This document shows positions 8,465 through 18,982 of a DNA stretch of 64,000 nucleotides, in pieces. This DNA is from JBFXAM01 sp050184295 (GTDB taxonomy: Bacteria > Planctomycetota > Phycisphaerae > UBA1845 > Fen-1342). The notes under the pieces are model-generated. The model was not told the origin of the DNA and did no database searches. It saw only the letters and a list, made by a program, of their open reading frames with translations. The translations under genes and the position numbers were made by a program. Position 1 is the first letter of the stretch. Each line of letters opens with the position of its first letter. The stretch lies in assembly GCA_050184295.1 (NCBI GenBank), contig JBFXAM010000001.1, positions 62,001 through 126,000 of the forward strand. The letters run 5' to 3'.

Positions 8465-10780
8465 GTGAGAGCCATTCGTAGTCTCGGGGGCGTGACACTG
8501 GTCGCGGCGCTGTGCGCGACGGTGGGCGCCCAGAACGTCGAGGGTCCGTTTGGAACGCACAACGGCGACATTTTTGGCCGGTCGCGCTTGCCGCTGGTCC
8601 GCGTCAACGACAGCGGCGCGCTGCCGCTGGCGTGGAACATCGATCTCGGGGCGGTCGGCGTCAACCGTGTGGCGGGGCGCGCGCCGATCACCTTTGACAA
8701 GGACGGGAACATCTACTTCCGCGAGTCGACCCCGTCGAACAGCGTCGCGTCGTTCGAGCCGGTCGCCGGAGCGCTGCGATGGCGCGCGAACAACGGCGGC
8801 GCGGGCGTCGCGCTCGGCTCGACCTTCAGCAGCAGCGGCGTCGTGGTCGGCGACGGCGACCTCTGCTACGCCCTCGCAACCGGCACGCAGCCGGCCGCGT
8901 ACGGCATTCGCAAGGATAACGGCCTGATCGTATGGACCACGAACCTGAACGACCCCCCGGGTTCGCTGCCGTGGGCCGCGGGCACGGAGCTGACGCCGGT
9001 GCTCTTCGACGGCAAGCTCTACGTGGTCTCGCAGTCGGACGGCACACAGGTCGTCGTGTACGCATTGAACGCGGGCACGGGCGCGATCGAGTTTCAGGGC
9101 AATATTCCGTGTCCTTATGACGTCGTCGGCAGCCTGACGCTGGTGCCCGACCTGCTCGGCGGCGGCGTTCACGCGCTCTACTGGAACGGTTCGAGCAATT
9201 CGCCGCAGAACAACGGCGGCGCCGACGGCATCGCCGATACGTGGTGTGTGCGCCTCGACACAAACCTCAACAGCGCCACGCTCGAATGGGGTATGGAAGG
9301 CGGCTGGGTCGCGCGCAGCCACGTCATTTACAGCCCGTTGACCAACCGCATTTATCTCCATGCCTGGACCGACTTCGGCGCCGAGTTCTACACCTATAAC
9401 GCCGTCACCGGCGCCGTCGTTGCGAACCAGAACTCGGCCAACAACGGCCACGGGTTCTACGACGTCGGCTGCCTCGATTGGGGCAACCAGAGCGTGGTGA
9501 CCGGCGCGTTCAGCGGCAACGTCGTCATCTACGCCGACGACGGCACCGGAACGACCACCGACGTGGTCTACAGCTACGAGCCGTTCTGGGGCGAGCTGCG
9601 CGTGTTCGGTCAGTTGGCCAAGCGCAACGCGACGGGCGGCGGCACTGAGACCATCCTGATTTCCGGCACCAACAGCCGCTGCAACGATCTCACCGAGCCG
9701 GCCCGCGTCGTCGTCCTCAACCTCGACAATGCGGTCGTCGCCGAGGACGGCCCGGCCTATTTCGATGACATTCTCATCGAGGAAGGCCCCGGCGGCGGTC
9801 CCTACACGACTGTGTTCAGCGAGAACTTCAACGGCCTCTCCGCCGGCGACCTGCCCGGGCAGGGCGGCTGGGAGCTCGACAACGCCGCTCCCAGCGGCGT
9901 CACGCCGGCTCAGTTGCTGAGCGACCCGACCAGCAGCGGACAGGGCCTCGTCGCGGCGCTCGACGCCGCGGGCAATGGCGGCGGCTGGCAGGGCTTCTTC
10001 CACGGCTTCGCCGACACCACCGCCGACGAAGTCGTCGTGACGTGGAAGCAGTATCGCACCGACCTCACCGACAATCTCTGGCCGTACTACGGCGACGTCG
10101 TCAACGATTTCGCCGGCGGTTGGTCGTTCGAGTGGGATCAGAACGGCAAGATTCTGCCGTATCACTTCGTCGACAACGGCGGCGGCGTGAACATGGCGGC
10201 GAACATCTGGCAGACCATCTCCATCAAGTTCAGCAACATCAACGATCCCGATCCGGGGAACCGCATCGTCCAGGTCACCGTGACTGACATCAACGGCAGC
10301 ACCGCGGGTTTCCCGATCCTCCAGACCGACGGGTTCAACGCGACCGATTCGATCCGCGGCTTCGGATTCCAGTTCGAAGGCACGCCGATCACCAGCGGCG
10401 GCAGCGCCAACACGCCGGAGGCGGAGTACAACACCGGCATCTGTCAGGATCACGGCTTCACGACGCGCGGCGGCGCGTACGCCGGTCCGGACGGCAAGAT
10501 CTACTACATGGATCCCGTGCCCAACCGCCTCGTCGCGCTCGGCGCCGGCGATCCGTGCTTCGCACATGGCCGGTTCGATCCGAACGGCGATGGCGTGATC
10601 AACAACTTCGACATCGATCCGTTCGTGTTGGGTCTGACCGATCTGGCGACGTACACGACGATGTTCTGCGGCGGGAACGCGCAGTGCGCGCTCTGCCGGC
10701 TGGACATCGACGAGAGCGGAGCGATCAACAACTTTGACATCGATCCGTTCGTGGCGTGCCTGACCGCAGGCTGCGACTAG
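8465..10780 (+). CDS. Secreted PQQ-like beta-propeller protein with dockerin-like tail
   Basis: The 771-residue product starts at GTG 8465 behind a strong AAAGGAG site. A signal peptide ends at VGAQ (residue 23). Residues about 30-420 show repeating blades (ITFDKDGNIYFRES, TPVLFDGKLYVVSQSDG, VYALNAGTGAIEF) typical of PQQ-like propellers. Residues about 450-650 (FSENFNGLSAGDLPGQGGW) look like a LamG/concanavalin-type lectin domain. The last 70 residues hold two calcium-loop repeats, [16 protein letters not shown] and [14 protein letters not shown], like dockerin type I. Cysteines between them may pair. It is probably exported and attached to the surface; the ligand is unknown. A strong terminator follows directly. 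Confidence 0.82.
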   Translation: MRAIRSLGGVTLVAALCATVGAQNVEGPFGTHNGDIFGRSRLPLVRVNDSGALPLAWNIDLGAVGVNRVAGRAPITFDKDGNIYFRESTPSNSVASFEPVAGALRWRANNGGAGVALGSTFSSSGVVVGDGDLCYALATGTQPAAYGIRKDNGLIVWTTNLNDPPGSLPWAAGTELTPVLFDGKLYVVSQSDGTQVVVYALNAGTGAIEFQGNIPCPYDVVGSLTLVPDLLGGGVHALYWNGSSNSPQNNGGADGIADTWCVRLDTNLNSATLEWGMEGGWVARSHVIYSPLTNRIYLHAWTDFGAEFYTYNAVTGAVVANQNSANNGHGFYDVGCLDWGNQSVVTGAFSGNVVIYADDGTGTTTDVVYSYEPFWGELRVFGQLAKRNATGGGTETILISGTNSRCNDLTEPARVVVLNLDNAVVAEDGPAYFDDILIEEGPGGGPYTTVFSENFNGLSAGDLPGQGGWELDNAAPSGVTPAQLLSDPTSSGQGLVAALDAAGNGGGWQGFFHGFADTTADEVVVTWKQYRTDLTDNLWPYYGDVVNDFAGGWSFEWDQNGKILPYHFVDNGGGVNMAANIWQTISIKFSNINDPDPGNRIVQVTVTDINGSTAGFPILQTDGFNATDSIRGFGFQFEGTPITSGGSANTPEAEYNTGICQDHGFTTRGGAYAGPDGKIYYMDPVPNRLVALGAGDPCFAHGRFDPNGDGVINNFDIDPFVLGLTDLATYTTMFCGGNAQCALCRLDIDESGAINNFDIDPFVACLTAGCD

Positions 10781-11181
10781 GCAGCGACCGCCGCTCCTGC
10801 GCGGCGCAGTGTCAGTTTCGAGGCCGGCCGGCGCGCTGTAGTGCGCCGGCCGGCCGCTTTCTTTAGCGCGCCGATCGGAGCTTCACCCAAACGTGCGCGG
10901 CCGCTTCACGCGCGGCCGGCGCGGCGAAACGACGGAGCGCCTCCGGCGGCGACCGGACGAACGTCGGGCGCCTCCGTCCGCGCACCAGAGCGCGATTTCA
11001 TCCGCACGCGCGGCACAGGAAGCGGCCGTACAAGAGCGCCGCCGCGTACTTCATCGCGACCGCGTCGTCGCCGGGTTCTGCGTGCGCTCGCCGCGGTGAG
11101 CTGCGAGTTCGTCGCGGCGCTTCCAAATTCGGCGCCGTTCTCGCATTGTCGCTGTCGCGCACAAGCTCTACACTTCGACCG
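10781..11181. other. Intergenic region between terminator and ABC transporter
   Basis: The first part holds the terminator of the propeller gene. From 10866 to 11181 there is only very GC-rich sequence with arginine-rich short frames on both strands and no convincing gene. It must contain the promoter of the ABC transporter operon, but no motif stands out. Confidence 0.5.
10822..10865 (+). terminator. Strong intrinsic terminator
   Basis: A perfect 13-bp stem, GGCCGGCCGGCGC with GCGCCGGCCGGCC, encloses an 8-base loop and is followed by GCTTTCTTTA. It lies 42 bases after the stop of the propeller gene and is well placed to end its transcript. Confidence 0.85.
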
Positions 11182-12012
11182 ATGAACGCAGGCGAACCCG
11201 CGGCTGCCGCTCCTGCCACGCCCGCGGGTGCGGCGCTCGATCAACCGTTGCGCACGTCGCGCGATGCGGCTTCGCCGCTGCTGGTGGACGCGCGCGACGT
11301 GCGCAAGGCGTACGCGACCGCGGATCACCCGGTCGTCGCGCTCGCGGGCGTGTCGCTGGCGGTGCCGGCCGGGGAGTTCGTCGCCATCATGGGGGCGAGC
11401 GGCTCCGGCAAGAGCACGCTGCTGCACCTGATCGGCGGGCTGACCTCGCTCGACGCCGGCACCATTCTCGTCGAAAGCCAGAACCTCGGCACGATGTCCG
11501 ACCGCGCACGCACGATCTTCCGTCGCCGTCGCATGGGGATCATCTTCCAGGACTACAACCTGCTGCCGACGCTGAGTGCCGCGGAGAACGTCGCGCTGCC
11601 CTGGCTGATCGACGGGCGGCCGATGTCGGAGCTCCGCGGCCGCGCCGCGGAGCTGCTGCGCCTGGTGCACCTGGAGCACCGTGCCGATCACCGGCCCGAC
11701 GCGCTCTCCGGAGGCGAGAAGCAGCGTGTCGCGATCGCGCGTGCGTTGCTGAACGATCCGGCGCTGATCCTCGCCGACGAACCGACCGGCAATCTCGATT
11801 CGCGCCAGTCGCTCGAAGTCTGGCTGCTCCTGCGGCGCATCGCGGTCGAACGCGGCAAGACGATTCTCATGGTTACGCACGAAGCCCCCGGCGCCGCGTT
11901 CGCCGATCGTGTTGTCGTGCTCAAGGACGGGCGCCTGGTCGGCGCCATCGAACCGAAAGGCAGCGGCGATGCGGCACTGGTCGCGACTGGCTACCAGGAA
12001 CTGGCGGGCTAA
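11182..12012 (+). CDS. ABC transporter ATP-binding protein, LolD/MacB type
   Basis: The 276-residue ATPase has every core motif: Walker [10 protein letters not shown] (about residue 70), Q-loop [14 protein letters not shown], signature [16 protein letters not shown] (about 174), Walker B LILADEPT (about 195) and the switch histidine in MVTHE. The family (LolD, MacB, FtsE-like) powers lipoprotein release, export or extracytoplasmic mechanical work rather than classical uptake. The start at ATG 11182 is preferred to an upstream TTG. An extra 30-residue alanine-rich N-terminus precedes the domain. Its 3' end overlaps the permease gene by 44 bases, so the two are translationally coupled and form one transporter. 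Confidence 0.92.
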   Translation: MNAGEPAAAAPATPAGAALDQPLRTSRDAASPLLVDARDVRKAYATADHPVVALAGVSLAVPAGEFVAIMGASGSGKSTLLHLIGGLTSLDAGTILVESQNLGTMSDRARTIFRRRRMGIIFQDYNLLPTLSAAENVALPWLIDGRPMSELRGRAAELLRLVHLEHRADHRPDALSGGEKQRVAIARALLNDPALILADEPTGNLDSRQSLEVWLLLRRIAVERGKTILMVTHEAPGAAFADRVVVLKDGRLVGAIEPKGSGDAALVATGYQELAG

Positions 12013-14869
12013 ACCCACCCGCACCTTCGGCATCATCCTCGCGATCGCGCTCGGCACCGCCGCGGTCGTGTGGGTCACCTGCTGCTTTGAATCGGTCCGG
12101 CGCACCGTGCTGACCTGGGCCCGCCAGTACGTCGGCACGAGCCAGCTCACCGTCGAGTCGCCGCTCGGAAAATACGACGTCCTCCCGCTCCGGCTCGCCG
12201 ACGTGCTCATGGCGATTCCCGAGGTGCAGTCCGTCACGCCGCGCCTCGTGCAGCGCCTCCGCGGCGTGCCGGCGGCGCGGCCGGTCGACGCGAATCTCGT
12301 GGTCAAGCAGCGCTGGACCAACGACACGCCCGAGGTCGACGTGCACGGCGTCGACATCGAGCTCGAACGCCTGGTGCGCGACTACCCGCTGAAGGATGGA
12401 CGCATGCTGACCGCGGACGACCGCTTCGCGGCGGTCGTCGAGGCGGGCTTCGCGGAGGAATACGGCAAGCAGGTCGGCGACTCGCTGCTGCTGTGGGGCG
12501 GCTCGCGCGCCGACGACGAGCCGTACGAGCTCGAGATCGTCGGGCTGGTCGAGCGGCGGCGGATCGCACGGTTTCAGAAGGCGCAGGCGGTCGTTCCGCT
12601 CACGACCCTTCAGCAGATCGCGCTCAAGCAAGGCTCCGCGACCTCGCTGGACGTGATTCTCCGCGACCAGAACGACCGAAACATCCGCCGCGTCACCGAG
12701 ATCATCCGCGGCGAGGTGCGCAAGCGCGTCCCGAACGCGACCGTCCGCGACGTGCGGCTGCGCCTGCAACAGATTCAGAACGCCCAGAACCAGCAGGAAT
12801 TCGTGCTGGTGCTGCTCAGTTGCGTTGCCATGCTCACCGGACTGTTCATCATCCTCAGCACGCTCAGCATGGGCATGGTCGAGCGCATCGCCCAGCTCGG
12901 GCTCATGCGCTGCATCGGACTCACCGGCGGTCAGCTCGCGCTGCTGATGCTCGTCGAAGTGATCCCGCTCGGCGTCATCGGCGTCGCGTTGGGCGTGCCG
13001 ATGGGGCTCGGGCTGACGGCCCTGACGGTTTCGCTGGTGCCGGAGTACGTCGGCGCGTTTCCGATCCGCATCGACGAAATCGCGGGCGCGGCCCGGGTCG
13101 GCGTCGGAGCGCTGCTGCGCTCCGTCTGGGACAATCTCTGGAGCACGGGCATCGTGCTGGCGGCGACGGCCGGGCTGGCGACGACACTCGCGGCCACGCT
13201 GCTGCCGATCCTTGCCGCCGTCAGCGTGACGCCGCTGGAGGCGTCGCGTCCGCGCGCCCGGCGGGGGCGTCGCTGGCTGATGTTCGCGACCGCGGCCGGC
13301 GCGCTGCTTGTGCTCGGGCTCCAATACAGCACCGTGTACGGATTCTCACCCTGGTTGCACGACGCGCTGACGCCGGCGTCGGCGTTCCTGCAAGCCCATC
13401 TCGGATTCCCACTGCCGCTCGACGGGCTCCAGCGTTCGCCCACGTTCCTGAGCGGCGCGACCCTGGTGATCGTGCTGCTCTATCTCGGCTACGCGCTGCT
13501 CGCGCCGCTGGTCGTGTGGGTGATCGGCTCGTCCGCGGTGCTGCTCACGGCCCGCCTGGCGCGCGTGCACACGCGCCTGTTGCAGGATCAGGTCGGCTAC
13601 GCCGTCTGGCGCTCCGCCGGCATCTGCTGCGGCCTGATGGTCGGCCTCTCCCTCATCGTCGGACTCGCGGTTTTCAGCGAGAGCGTTCGCAACGGCTGGG
13701 AATTCCCAAAGCAGTTTCCCGAGGCCTACGTCTGGAGCTTCCAGCAGATGCGGCCCGACGCCGAGCAGCGACTTCGGGCCGTGCCCGGCGTGCGCAACTT
13801 CACAGCGGCGAACGCGATGAACGTGATCGTCGAGGAGCGCCCGCTGCTGATGGAGAAGGTGTTTCTTTCGGTGACCTGGTTTCTCGGCATCGATCCCGAG
13901 TCGTTCTTCGATCTCGTGCGCCTGGAATTTGTCGAAGGCGAGCGCGCCACCGCGCAGCGCCTGATGCGCCAAGGCGGCCACGTGCTCGTCGCCGAGGACT
14001 TCGCCCGCACGCGCAACAAGCATCTCGGCGACACGGTCAAGGTCTTTGTCGGGCAGCGACAGCACCTGTTCAAGATTGCCGGCGTCGTGCAGTCGCCGGC
14101 CCTCGACATCGCCGCCGGATACTTCCAGGCCCACAGCGAGATGAACGTCGTCGCCGTCGGTTCCGTCATGGGCGCGAATGCGGACATGCGGCGACTGTTC
14201 AACGTGGACGGCGTGAAGCTGGTGCTGCTGAATTTCGATCTGCCGCCCGAGACGCCGCCCGCCGGCTGGCCCCCGCCGCGCGACACCGCCGCCGCCGCGG
14301 CGCTCGGCGCTGAGGCGTTCGACGAGCGATTGCCGCTGGCGAGCCGCTGGCAGCGCTGGCGCGAGGAACAGGTGCTGCGCGCCGTGGCGGGCCAGCTCGA
14401 AAACCCGCAGGCGTTCCGCGGAACGGTGCGCGAGCTGAAGGACGAGATCGACCGCGAACTGACGCGTGTCACCCGCCTGCTCAGCGCCGTGCCCGCGGTG
14501 GCGCTGATCGTCGCCGCGATCGGCGTCGCAAACCTCATGACCGCGAGCGTCACCAGCCGCGCACGGCAACTCGCGATCCTGCGCGCCGTCGGCGCGACGC
14601 GCGGGCTCATCCTCCGCATGGTCATCGGCGAGGCGCTCGTGCTGGGCGTGCTCGGCAGCGTGCTGGGGCTCGCGCTCGGGCTGCACCTCGCGCACAACAC
14701 CACCACGATGACCGAACGCATGTGGGGCATGGCGGCGCGGCTGCAACTGCCGTGGGAGTACATTATGGTCTCGGTGGCGCTGACGATCGGGTTGTGCGTG
14801 CTGGCAGGGATCATGCCCGCGCGACACGCGTCGCGCACCAACGTGGTCGACGCGCTCCGCGTCCAGTAG
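11969..14869 (+). CDS. ABC transporter permease with two FtsX domains
   Basis: The 966-residue integral membrane protein partners the overlapping ATPase gene. A first helix near residues 15-40 ([19 protein letters not shown]) precedes a periplasmic domain of about 230 residues (MacB periplasmic core-like). A first FtsX unit spans about 275-420 ([20 protein letters not shown]). More helices around 450-550, a second extracytoplasmic domain and a C-terminal FtsX unit ([20 protein letters not shown], about 835-960) follow. One polypeptide thus carries two FtsX modules, as in duplicated LolCE/YbbP-like permeases. ATG 11969 follows an AAAGG site. Likely role: lipoprotein or envelope substrate export; the substrate is unknown. 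Confidence 0.88.
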   Translation: MRHWSRLATRNWRAKPTRTFGIILAIALGTAAVVWVTCCFESVRRTVLTWARQYVGTSQLTVESPLGKYDVLPLRLADVLMAIPEVQSVTPRLVQRLRGVPAARPVDANLVVKQRWTNDTPEVDVHGVDIELERLVRDYPLKDGRMLTADDRFAAVVEAGFAEEYGKQVGDSLLLWGGSRADDEPYELEIVGLVERRRIARFQKAQAVVPLTTLQQIALKQGSATSLDVILRDQNDRNIRRVTEIIRGEVRKRVPNATVRDVRLRLQQIQNAQNQQEFVLVLLSCVAMLTGLFIILSTLSMGMVERIAQLGLMRCIGLTGGQLALLMLVEVIPLGVIGVALGVPMGLGLTALTVSLVPEYVGAFPIRIDEIAGAARVGVGALLRSVWDNLWSTGIVLAATAGLATTLAATLLPILAAVSVTPLEASRPRARRGRRWLMFATAAGALLVLGLQYSTVYGFSPWLHDALTPASAFLQAHLGFPLPLDGLQRSPTFLSGATLVIVLLYLGYALLAPLVVWVIGSSAVLLTARLARVHTRLLQDQVGYAVWRSAGICCGLMVGLSLIVGLAVFSESVRNGWEFPKQFPEAYVWSFQQMRPDAEQRLRAVPGVRNFTAANAMNVIVEERPLLMEKVFLSVTWFLGIDPESFFDLVRLEFVEGERATAQRLMRQGGHVLVAEDFARTRNKHLGDTVKVFVGQRQHLFKIAGVVQSPALDIAAGYFQAHSEMNVVAVGSVMGANADMRRLFNVDGVKLVLLNFDLPPETPPAGWPPPRDTAAAAALGAEAFDERLPLASRWQRWREEQVLRAVAGQLENPQAFRGTVRELKDEIDRELTRVTRLLSAVPAVALIVAAIGVANLMTASVTSRARQLAILRAVGATRGLILRMVIGEALVLGVLGSVLGLALGLHLAHNTTTMTERMWGMAARLQLPWEYIMVSVALTIGLCVLAGIMPARHASRTNVVDALRVQ

Positions 14870-15016
14870 CGGTCCGTCGCGTCGCGCCGCGAGCCCCCGG
14901 TCGGCGTGACGGCAGCCTACGCTTCCTGGGGCGCCGGGTCCTCGACCGGTGCGACGAATTCCGGCATCGCTGCGCAGGTCCGGGCCACGGGCCCGAGCAA
15001 AAGGGAATGACCCAAC

Positions 15017-16087
15017 ATGCGGCTCGGGCTGGTCCTAATCGCGATCGCGTGCGTCGGAATGCTCGTCGGCACGCTGTGCGTGATGCTTGCTCCGTTCGCG
15101 ACGCCCGCCGCATCCGAACCGCCGCGTGCAGCGCCGCAACGCGGCAGCGGCGCGACGTTCGAGCCAGACCCAATCCGCCGCGCCGCCGGCGCGGATTCGC
15201 CGCGTTCCGCCGGCCCAGCCGCGGATCCGCCGCGTGCGACCGGTTCACCCACCGCGGCAAGGTCCACCGTACCGTCCGCCGCTGTCAGCTCGCCGGTGCA
15301 GCGGCCCGCGGTGCGCGAGCCGCGCGCGCAGCAACAGCGGCGGTTCGAGGCGGCCTTCGCCGATGCGGCGCGCGTGCTCGATTCGGACCCGATGAACCCG
15401 GGCGCGCTGCGGGCGGCGTGCGACGCGGCGCTGGCGTTGCAACGCTGGCCGGAGGCGTGCGCGCTGCTGGAGCGGCGCGTCGCGCTCGATCCCGACGATG
15501 CCGACCTGCGCTTCGAATACGCAAGCGTGCTGCTCCGCTTGTCGCACTGGAGCAGTGCCGCGCGCGAGCTCGCGGCTGTCGCTCAGTCTGATCCGCAGCA
15601 TGCCCGCGCGTGGTACAACCTCGCGCTCGCACAGCAGTCCGCCGGGCGTCTTGCCGACGCCGAGCGCGCCTGGTCGCGCGCGATCGAGCTGCTGCCCGAT
15701 GACGCGGATGCGCGCGCCCACCGCGGCGAACTGCGGCTTGATCTTCACGATTGGAGCGGAGCGTCGGACGACCTTGCTGCGGCGCTGATCCTCGCGCCCG
15801 ACGACGCGGCCATTGCGCTGAACCTCGGTCTCGCACTCGCGCGGTCGGGGCAGATGACGGAGTCGCAGCGCGTCCTGCTCGACCTGCACGCGCGCCGGCC
15901 CCGCGACGTGCGCGTGATGAACCGCCTCGCCGAACTCGCTTGGAGTCAGAGCGTCGCAGCGTCCGGCGGCGACGCGGCGCTGCGAACACAGGCCGCGGAG
16001 TGGTGCCGCCGATCGCTGGCGATCGACCCGGATCAGCCGTCGGTGGCCGAGTTGTTGGCGCGCGCGGGCGCAACGCGCGCACCGTAG
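15017..16087 (+). CDS. TPR repeat protein, membrane-anchored
   Basis: The 356-residue product begins with a hydrophobic helix (LVLIAIACVGMLVGTLCVML), followed by a proline/alanine-rich linker to about residue 110. A run of tetratricopeptide repeats follows (ARAWYNLALAQQSAGRLADAE, AAIALNLGLALARSGQMTES). TPRs mediate protein-protein contact; no catalytic motif is seen. The gene lies 147 bases after the ABC permease in the same direction, with an AAAAGGGA site, so it may belong to that operon as an accessory subunit. Its last 55 bases overlap the 3' end of the opposite-strand GT87 gene. Confidence 0.8.
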   Translation: MRLGLVLIAIACVGMLVGTLCVMLAPFATPAASEPPRAAPQRGSGATFEPDPIRRAAGADSPRSAGPAADPPRATGSPTAARSTVPSAAVSSPVQRPAVREPRAQQQRRFEAAFADAARVLDSDPMNPGALRAACDAALALQRWPEACALLERRVALDPDDADLRFEYASVLLRLSHWSSAARELAAVAQSDPQHARAWYNLALAQQSAGRLADAERAWSRAIELLPDDADARAHRGELRLDLHDWSGASDDLAAALILAPDDAAIALNLGLALARSGQMTESQRVLLDLHARRPRDVRVMNRLAELAWSQSVAASGGDAALRTQAAEWCRRSLAIDPDQPSVAELLARAGATRAP

Positions 16088-17448
16088 TGACGCGCCCGCA
16101 GCGCGAGCCACACACACGCCGCCCACGCGAGCAGCGCACAACCCAGCGTGACGCCCGCGGCGCGAGCCGCCGGCCACGCCAGGCCGATCGCCGCGAGCAG
16201 CCAGTACAGCAGCACGCCGCGCACCGCCCAGCGCAGAAAACCGGACTCCGCTGTCGCGCGCGGCGGGCCGCCGTCCCCTTCCGCCCGCGCCGTCTGCGCA
16301 CGCCCGTCCGCCGCGTACGCCAGCAGCACCAGCGGCCAGAACGCCAGCAGCAGGTAGCGCGTCCACAGCAGCGGCGAGAGCAGAACCATCAGGCAGCACC
16401 ACGCCCCGAACGACGCCCGCGTCGCTCCGGGCGCCCACGCCGCGCGCGAACCGGGCCGAGGCACGACGATGACTGACACGATGAGCAGTGCGGCCGAGAT
16501 CGCCGCGTAGGCGCGCCAGATCAGCTCCCGCGGCACGTCCGCGACGTTTACGAATAGCGGCGTCGGCGGGTCGTTCGGGTTCCGATCCGTCGGCGACAGC
16601 AGGCCGCGCAGGACGATCGGCAGCGAGTTGTTCGTGTACTTCGCCTTCCGCGGCTTGTCGGTCGTGATGCTCTCGTGCGCCCCGTGCCCGGCCACCGCGC
16701 GCTCGTAGAACGCCGCGTGCTGCCGCAGCGTCTCGTCGTAGCCCACGCTCGCGAGCGGCAGTCCCGCGCCGAGCGCGACGCCTGCGCCGCAGGCCGCCGC
16801 CGCGACGCGCCAGCGGCCGCGCAGCACGAAGTACACGACGAGCAGCGCCGGCAGCAGCTTGATGAGCGCGGCGAGTGCCAGCAGCAATCCTGCCGACCAC
16901 TCGCGGCCGCGCTCGACCAGAAACCACGTGGCGACGACCAGGAACAGGAGGAGCAGGTCGACCGCCCCGAGCATCGCGCACGAGTGCACATAGGGCATGA
17001 TCAGCGCCACCGCGATCAGCGTCGCGCGGCGCGGCCCGGCGCGCAAGCCGCCGCAGAGCAGCGCTTCGCCCATCAGCACCGTGACGGCAAACAGCGCCAG
17101 CGAGAGCAACGTGAAGCCGACGATCGCGACATGCAGCGGAAGCAGGCTCCACGGCAGCATGAAGATGGTGAAGAACGGCAAGTAGTTGTGAACGCCGAGT
17201 TCGTCGCTGATGACGCCGGTCTCGCGAAAATGCGCCGCCGTGCGCCAATAGTCGCGGAAGTCGCTCGTGCTCTCGGCCCGCTGTGTGACGACGAACACGG
17301 CGACGATCGCGTAGATCGCAAACGCGCTCGCGACCCAGAGCCAGCCGCGCGCACCGGGCGGCGTGTCGGCAGGCGCCGGCGGGCGCGCCGCATCGGGGTG
17401 TCGCAGCGCGTGCGGCGGTTCGTCCGGCGTGAGTCGGCGCCGCGTCAC
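16033..17448 (-). CDS. GT87/DUF2029-type membrane glycosyltransferase
   Basis: The 471-residue protein has about ten hydrophobic helices. It shows the DUF2029/GT87 layout: an early acidic site after the first helix (STSDFRDYWRTA), then a short loop and multiple helices. GT-C enzymes of this family use polyprenyl-phosphate-linked mannose or arabinose on the outer face of the membrane. The GTG/ATG start region overlaps the end of the upstream GT2 gene by 4 bases, indicating translational coupling. It is the last gene of a four-gene leftward operon. Specific donor and acceptor are unknown. Confidence 0.78.
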   Translation of the reverse strand: MTRRRLTPDEPPHALRHPDAARPPAPADTPPGARGWLWVASAFAIYAIVAVFVVTQRAESTSDFRDYWRTAAHFRETGVISDELGVHNYLPFFTIFMLPWSLLPLHVAIVGFTLLSLALFAVTVLMGEALLCGGLRAGPRRATLIAVALIMPYVHSCAMLGAVDLLLLFLVVATWFLVERGREWSAGLLLALAALIKLLPALLVVYFVLRGRWRVAAAACGAGVALGAGLPLASVGYDETLRQHAAFYERAVAGHGAHESITTDKPRKAKYTNNSLPIVLRGLLSPTDRNPNDPPTPLFVNVADVPRELIWRAYAAISAALLIVSVIVVPRPGSRAAWAPGATRASFGAWCCLMVLLSPLLWTRYLLLAFWPLVLLAYAADGRAQTARAEGDGGPPRATAESGFLRWAVRGVLLYWLLAAIGLAWPAARAAGVTLGCALLAWAACVWLALRARHYGARVAPARANNSATDG

Positions 17449-18239
17449 GGGCTGCCTCGCAGCGCGGCGCGGATCGCGACCGGGTAGAGCCGCGCGAGGT
17501 GGCGCAGATAGCGAAGCTGCTCGGCCACGCTGAGCTTGGTCACGCCGGCAGCACGATCGGCGAACGTAATCGGAATCTCGACCACGTTGCGCCAGCGACA
17601 GCGCACAACCAGCTCCAGCAGAATCTTGTATCCCACCGGCCGAAGCGCCGCAGCATCCACTGCGGCGCGCCGAAATGCGAAGTAGCCGGACATCATGTCG
17701 CGCACGCGCGTCAGCGGGCGCGCCAGCACCCGCCCGGCAAGACTGTTGAGCCGGCGGTGCAGCGGCCAGTGCAGATCGACACGCCCCCCGGGCACGAAGC
17801 GACTGCCGACGACGGCGTCCACCCGCGCGTCGCGCAGCGGTTCGATGAGCGCCGGCAGCGCCTCCGGCGGATGCGAAAGGTCGGCGTCCATCACGACGAT
17901 CAGCGGCGTCCTCGACTCCGCGACACCGCCGAGCACCGCGCTCGAAAGACCGCGTTCGTGCCTGCGAACGACGACGCGGACAGGCCGAAGCGGGGCGAGC
18001 GCGCGGGCCGCGTCGGCCGTGCCGTCCGGCGAAGCGTCGTCGACGACGAGAAGCTCGACCGATGCGGGATCGAGCGCGGCGAAGATGCGCTCCGCGAGCG
18101 GCGCGATGTTGTCGCGCTCGTTGAAGGTCGGCACGACGATCGTCACGGGTTCAAAAGGGACGTACATGCGATCGCGCGCCTCACGCTCCAAGCGTCGCTC
18201 CGGCCGCGCCGCGGGCTCGCGAGTCGCTGTCCGCCGCAT
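17445..18239 (-). CDS. GT2 polyprenyl-phosphate mannosyltransferase-like protein
   Basis: The product (264 residues, or 240 if ATG 18167 is used) is a family 2 glycosyltransferase of the dolichyl-phosphate mannose synthase type. Signatures are VTIVVPTFNERDN, LLVVDDASPDGT, and the metal-binding DADLSHPPEALP, then SGYFAFRR. There are no C-terminal helices, so it is likely peripheral at the inner membrane face. It would load a sugar onto a polyprenyl phosphate, the donor for GT-C enzymes such as the adjacent GT87-like protein. The first 24 residues are arginine-rich and lie outside the family domain, so the internal ATG, which has a GTGAGG site, may be the real start. Confidence 0.87.
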   Translation of the reverse strand: MRRTATREPAARPERRLEREARDRMYVPFEPVTIVVPTFNERDNIAPLAERIFAALDPASVELLVVDDASPDGTADAARALAPLRPVRVVVRRHERGLSSAVLGGVAESRTPLIVVMDADLSHPPEALPALIEPLRDARVDAVVGSRFVPGGRVDLHWPLHRRLNSLAGRVLARPLTRVRDMMSGYFAFRRAAVDAAALRPVGYKILLELVVRCRWRNVVEIPITFADRAAGVTKLSVAEQLRYLRHLARLYPVAIRAALRGSP

Positions 18240-18249
18240 GCCCGACCGT

Positions 18250-18951
18250 TCAATCGAAGAACGCGAACCACACGATGCAGAAGATCGCTCTCACGCCGTC
18301 GCGCCACGTGATCTTCTTGCCTTCCTCGTATGAGCGCCCCGAATAACTGATGCCGACCTCGTAGACGCGCCACGGCCGGCGCGCGATCTTCGCGGTCAGC
18401 TCCGGCTCCATGCCGAAGCGATTGCTGCGGATGGTGAACGACCTGGCGACCTCGCGCCGAAGAACCTTGTAGCACGTCTCCATGTCGGTGAGGTTGAGGT
18501 TCGTGAACATGTTGCTGAGCGTCGTGAGAAAGCGGTTGCCGACGTAATGCCAGTAATACAGCACGCGGTGTTCGTCGCCGCCGACGAAGCGCGACCCGTA
18601 CACCACGTCGGCGCGGCCGTCCAGAATCGGTTTCAGCAGCTTGGGATATTCGCGCGGGTCGTATTCCAGATCGGCGTCCTGGATGACGATGATGTCGCCT
18701 TCGGCGTGTTGAATCGCGGTGCGGATCGCGGCGCCCTTGCCCTGGTTGCGGTCGTGCCGGATGACGCGGATCCTTGCGTTGGGAAAGCGCTCGGGGAGTT
18801 GCGAATAGAGCTCGTTCGTGCCGTCGGTCGAACAATCGTCGACCAGTACCAGCTCCCGCTCGATCGTGATCGGCGACGCGAACACACGCCCGACGATCTC
18901 GATCAGCGAGTTCTTCTCGTTGTACACCGGCATGACGACCGAGAGCAGCAT
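18250..18951 (-). CDS. GT2 family glycosyltransferase
   Basis: The 233-residue product starts directly with the GT2 fold: [43 protein letters not shown] and the acceptor region FRLG-like [14 protein letters not shown]. It is closely related in type to polyprenyl-phosphate glucose or mannose transferases (DPM1/GtrB-like), but without membrane helices. It is second in the leftward operon, 11 bases before the other GT2 gene. Two paralogous donors in tandem suggest that two different lipid-linked sugars are made. Confidence 0.88.
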   Translation of the reverse strand: MLLSVVMPVYNEKNSLIEIVGRVFASPITIERELVLVDDCSTDGTNELYSQLPERFPNARIRVIRHDRNQGKGAAIRTAIQHAEGDIIVIQDADLEYDPREYPKLLKPILDGRADVVYGSRFVGGDEHRVLYYWHYVGNRFLTTLSNMFTNLNLTDMETCYKVLRREVARSFTIRSNRFGMEPELTAKIARRPWRVYEVGISYSGRSYEEGKKITWRDGVRAIFCIVWFAFFD

Positions 18952-18982
18952 CGTGGCTCCTGCGGCCCCGGGGGGGCGCCGG

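Noticed and set aside
8054..10567. Reverse-strand open frame antisense to the propeller protein
   Set aside because: Valine/arginine/alanine repeats mirror the codon pattern of the real gene; no start signal and no domain.
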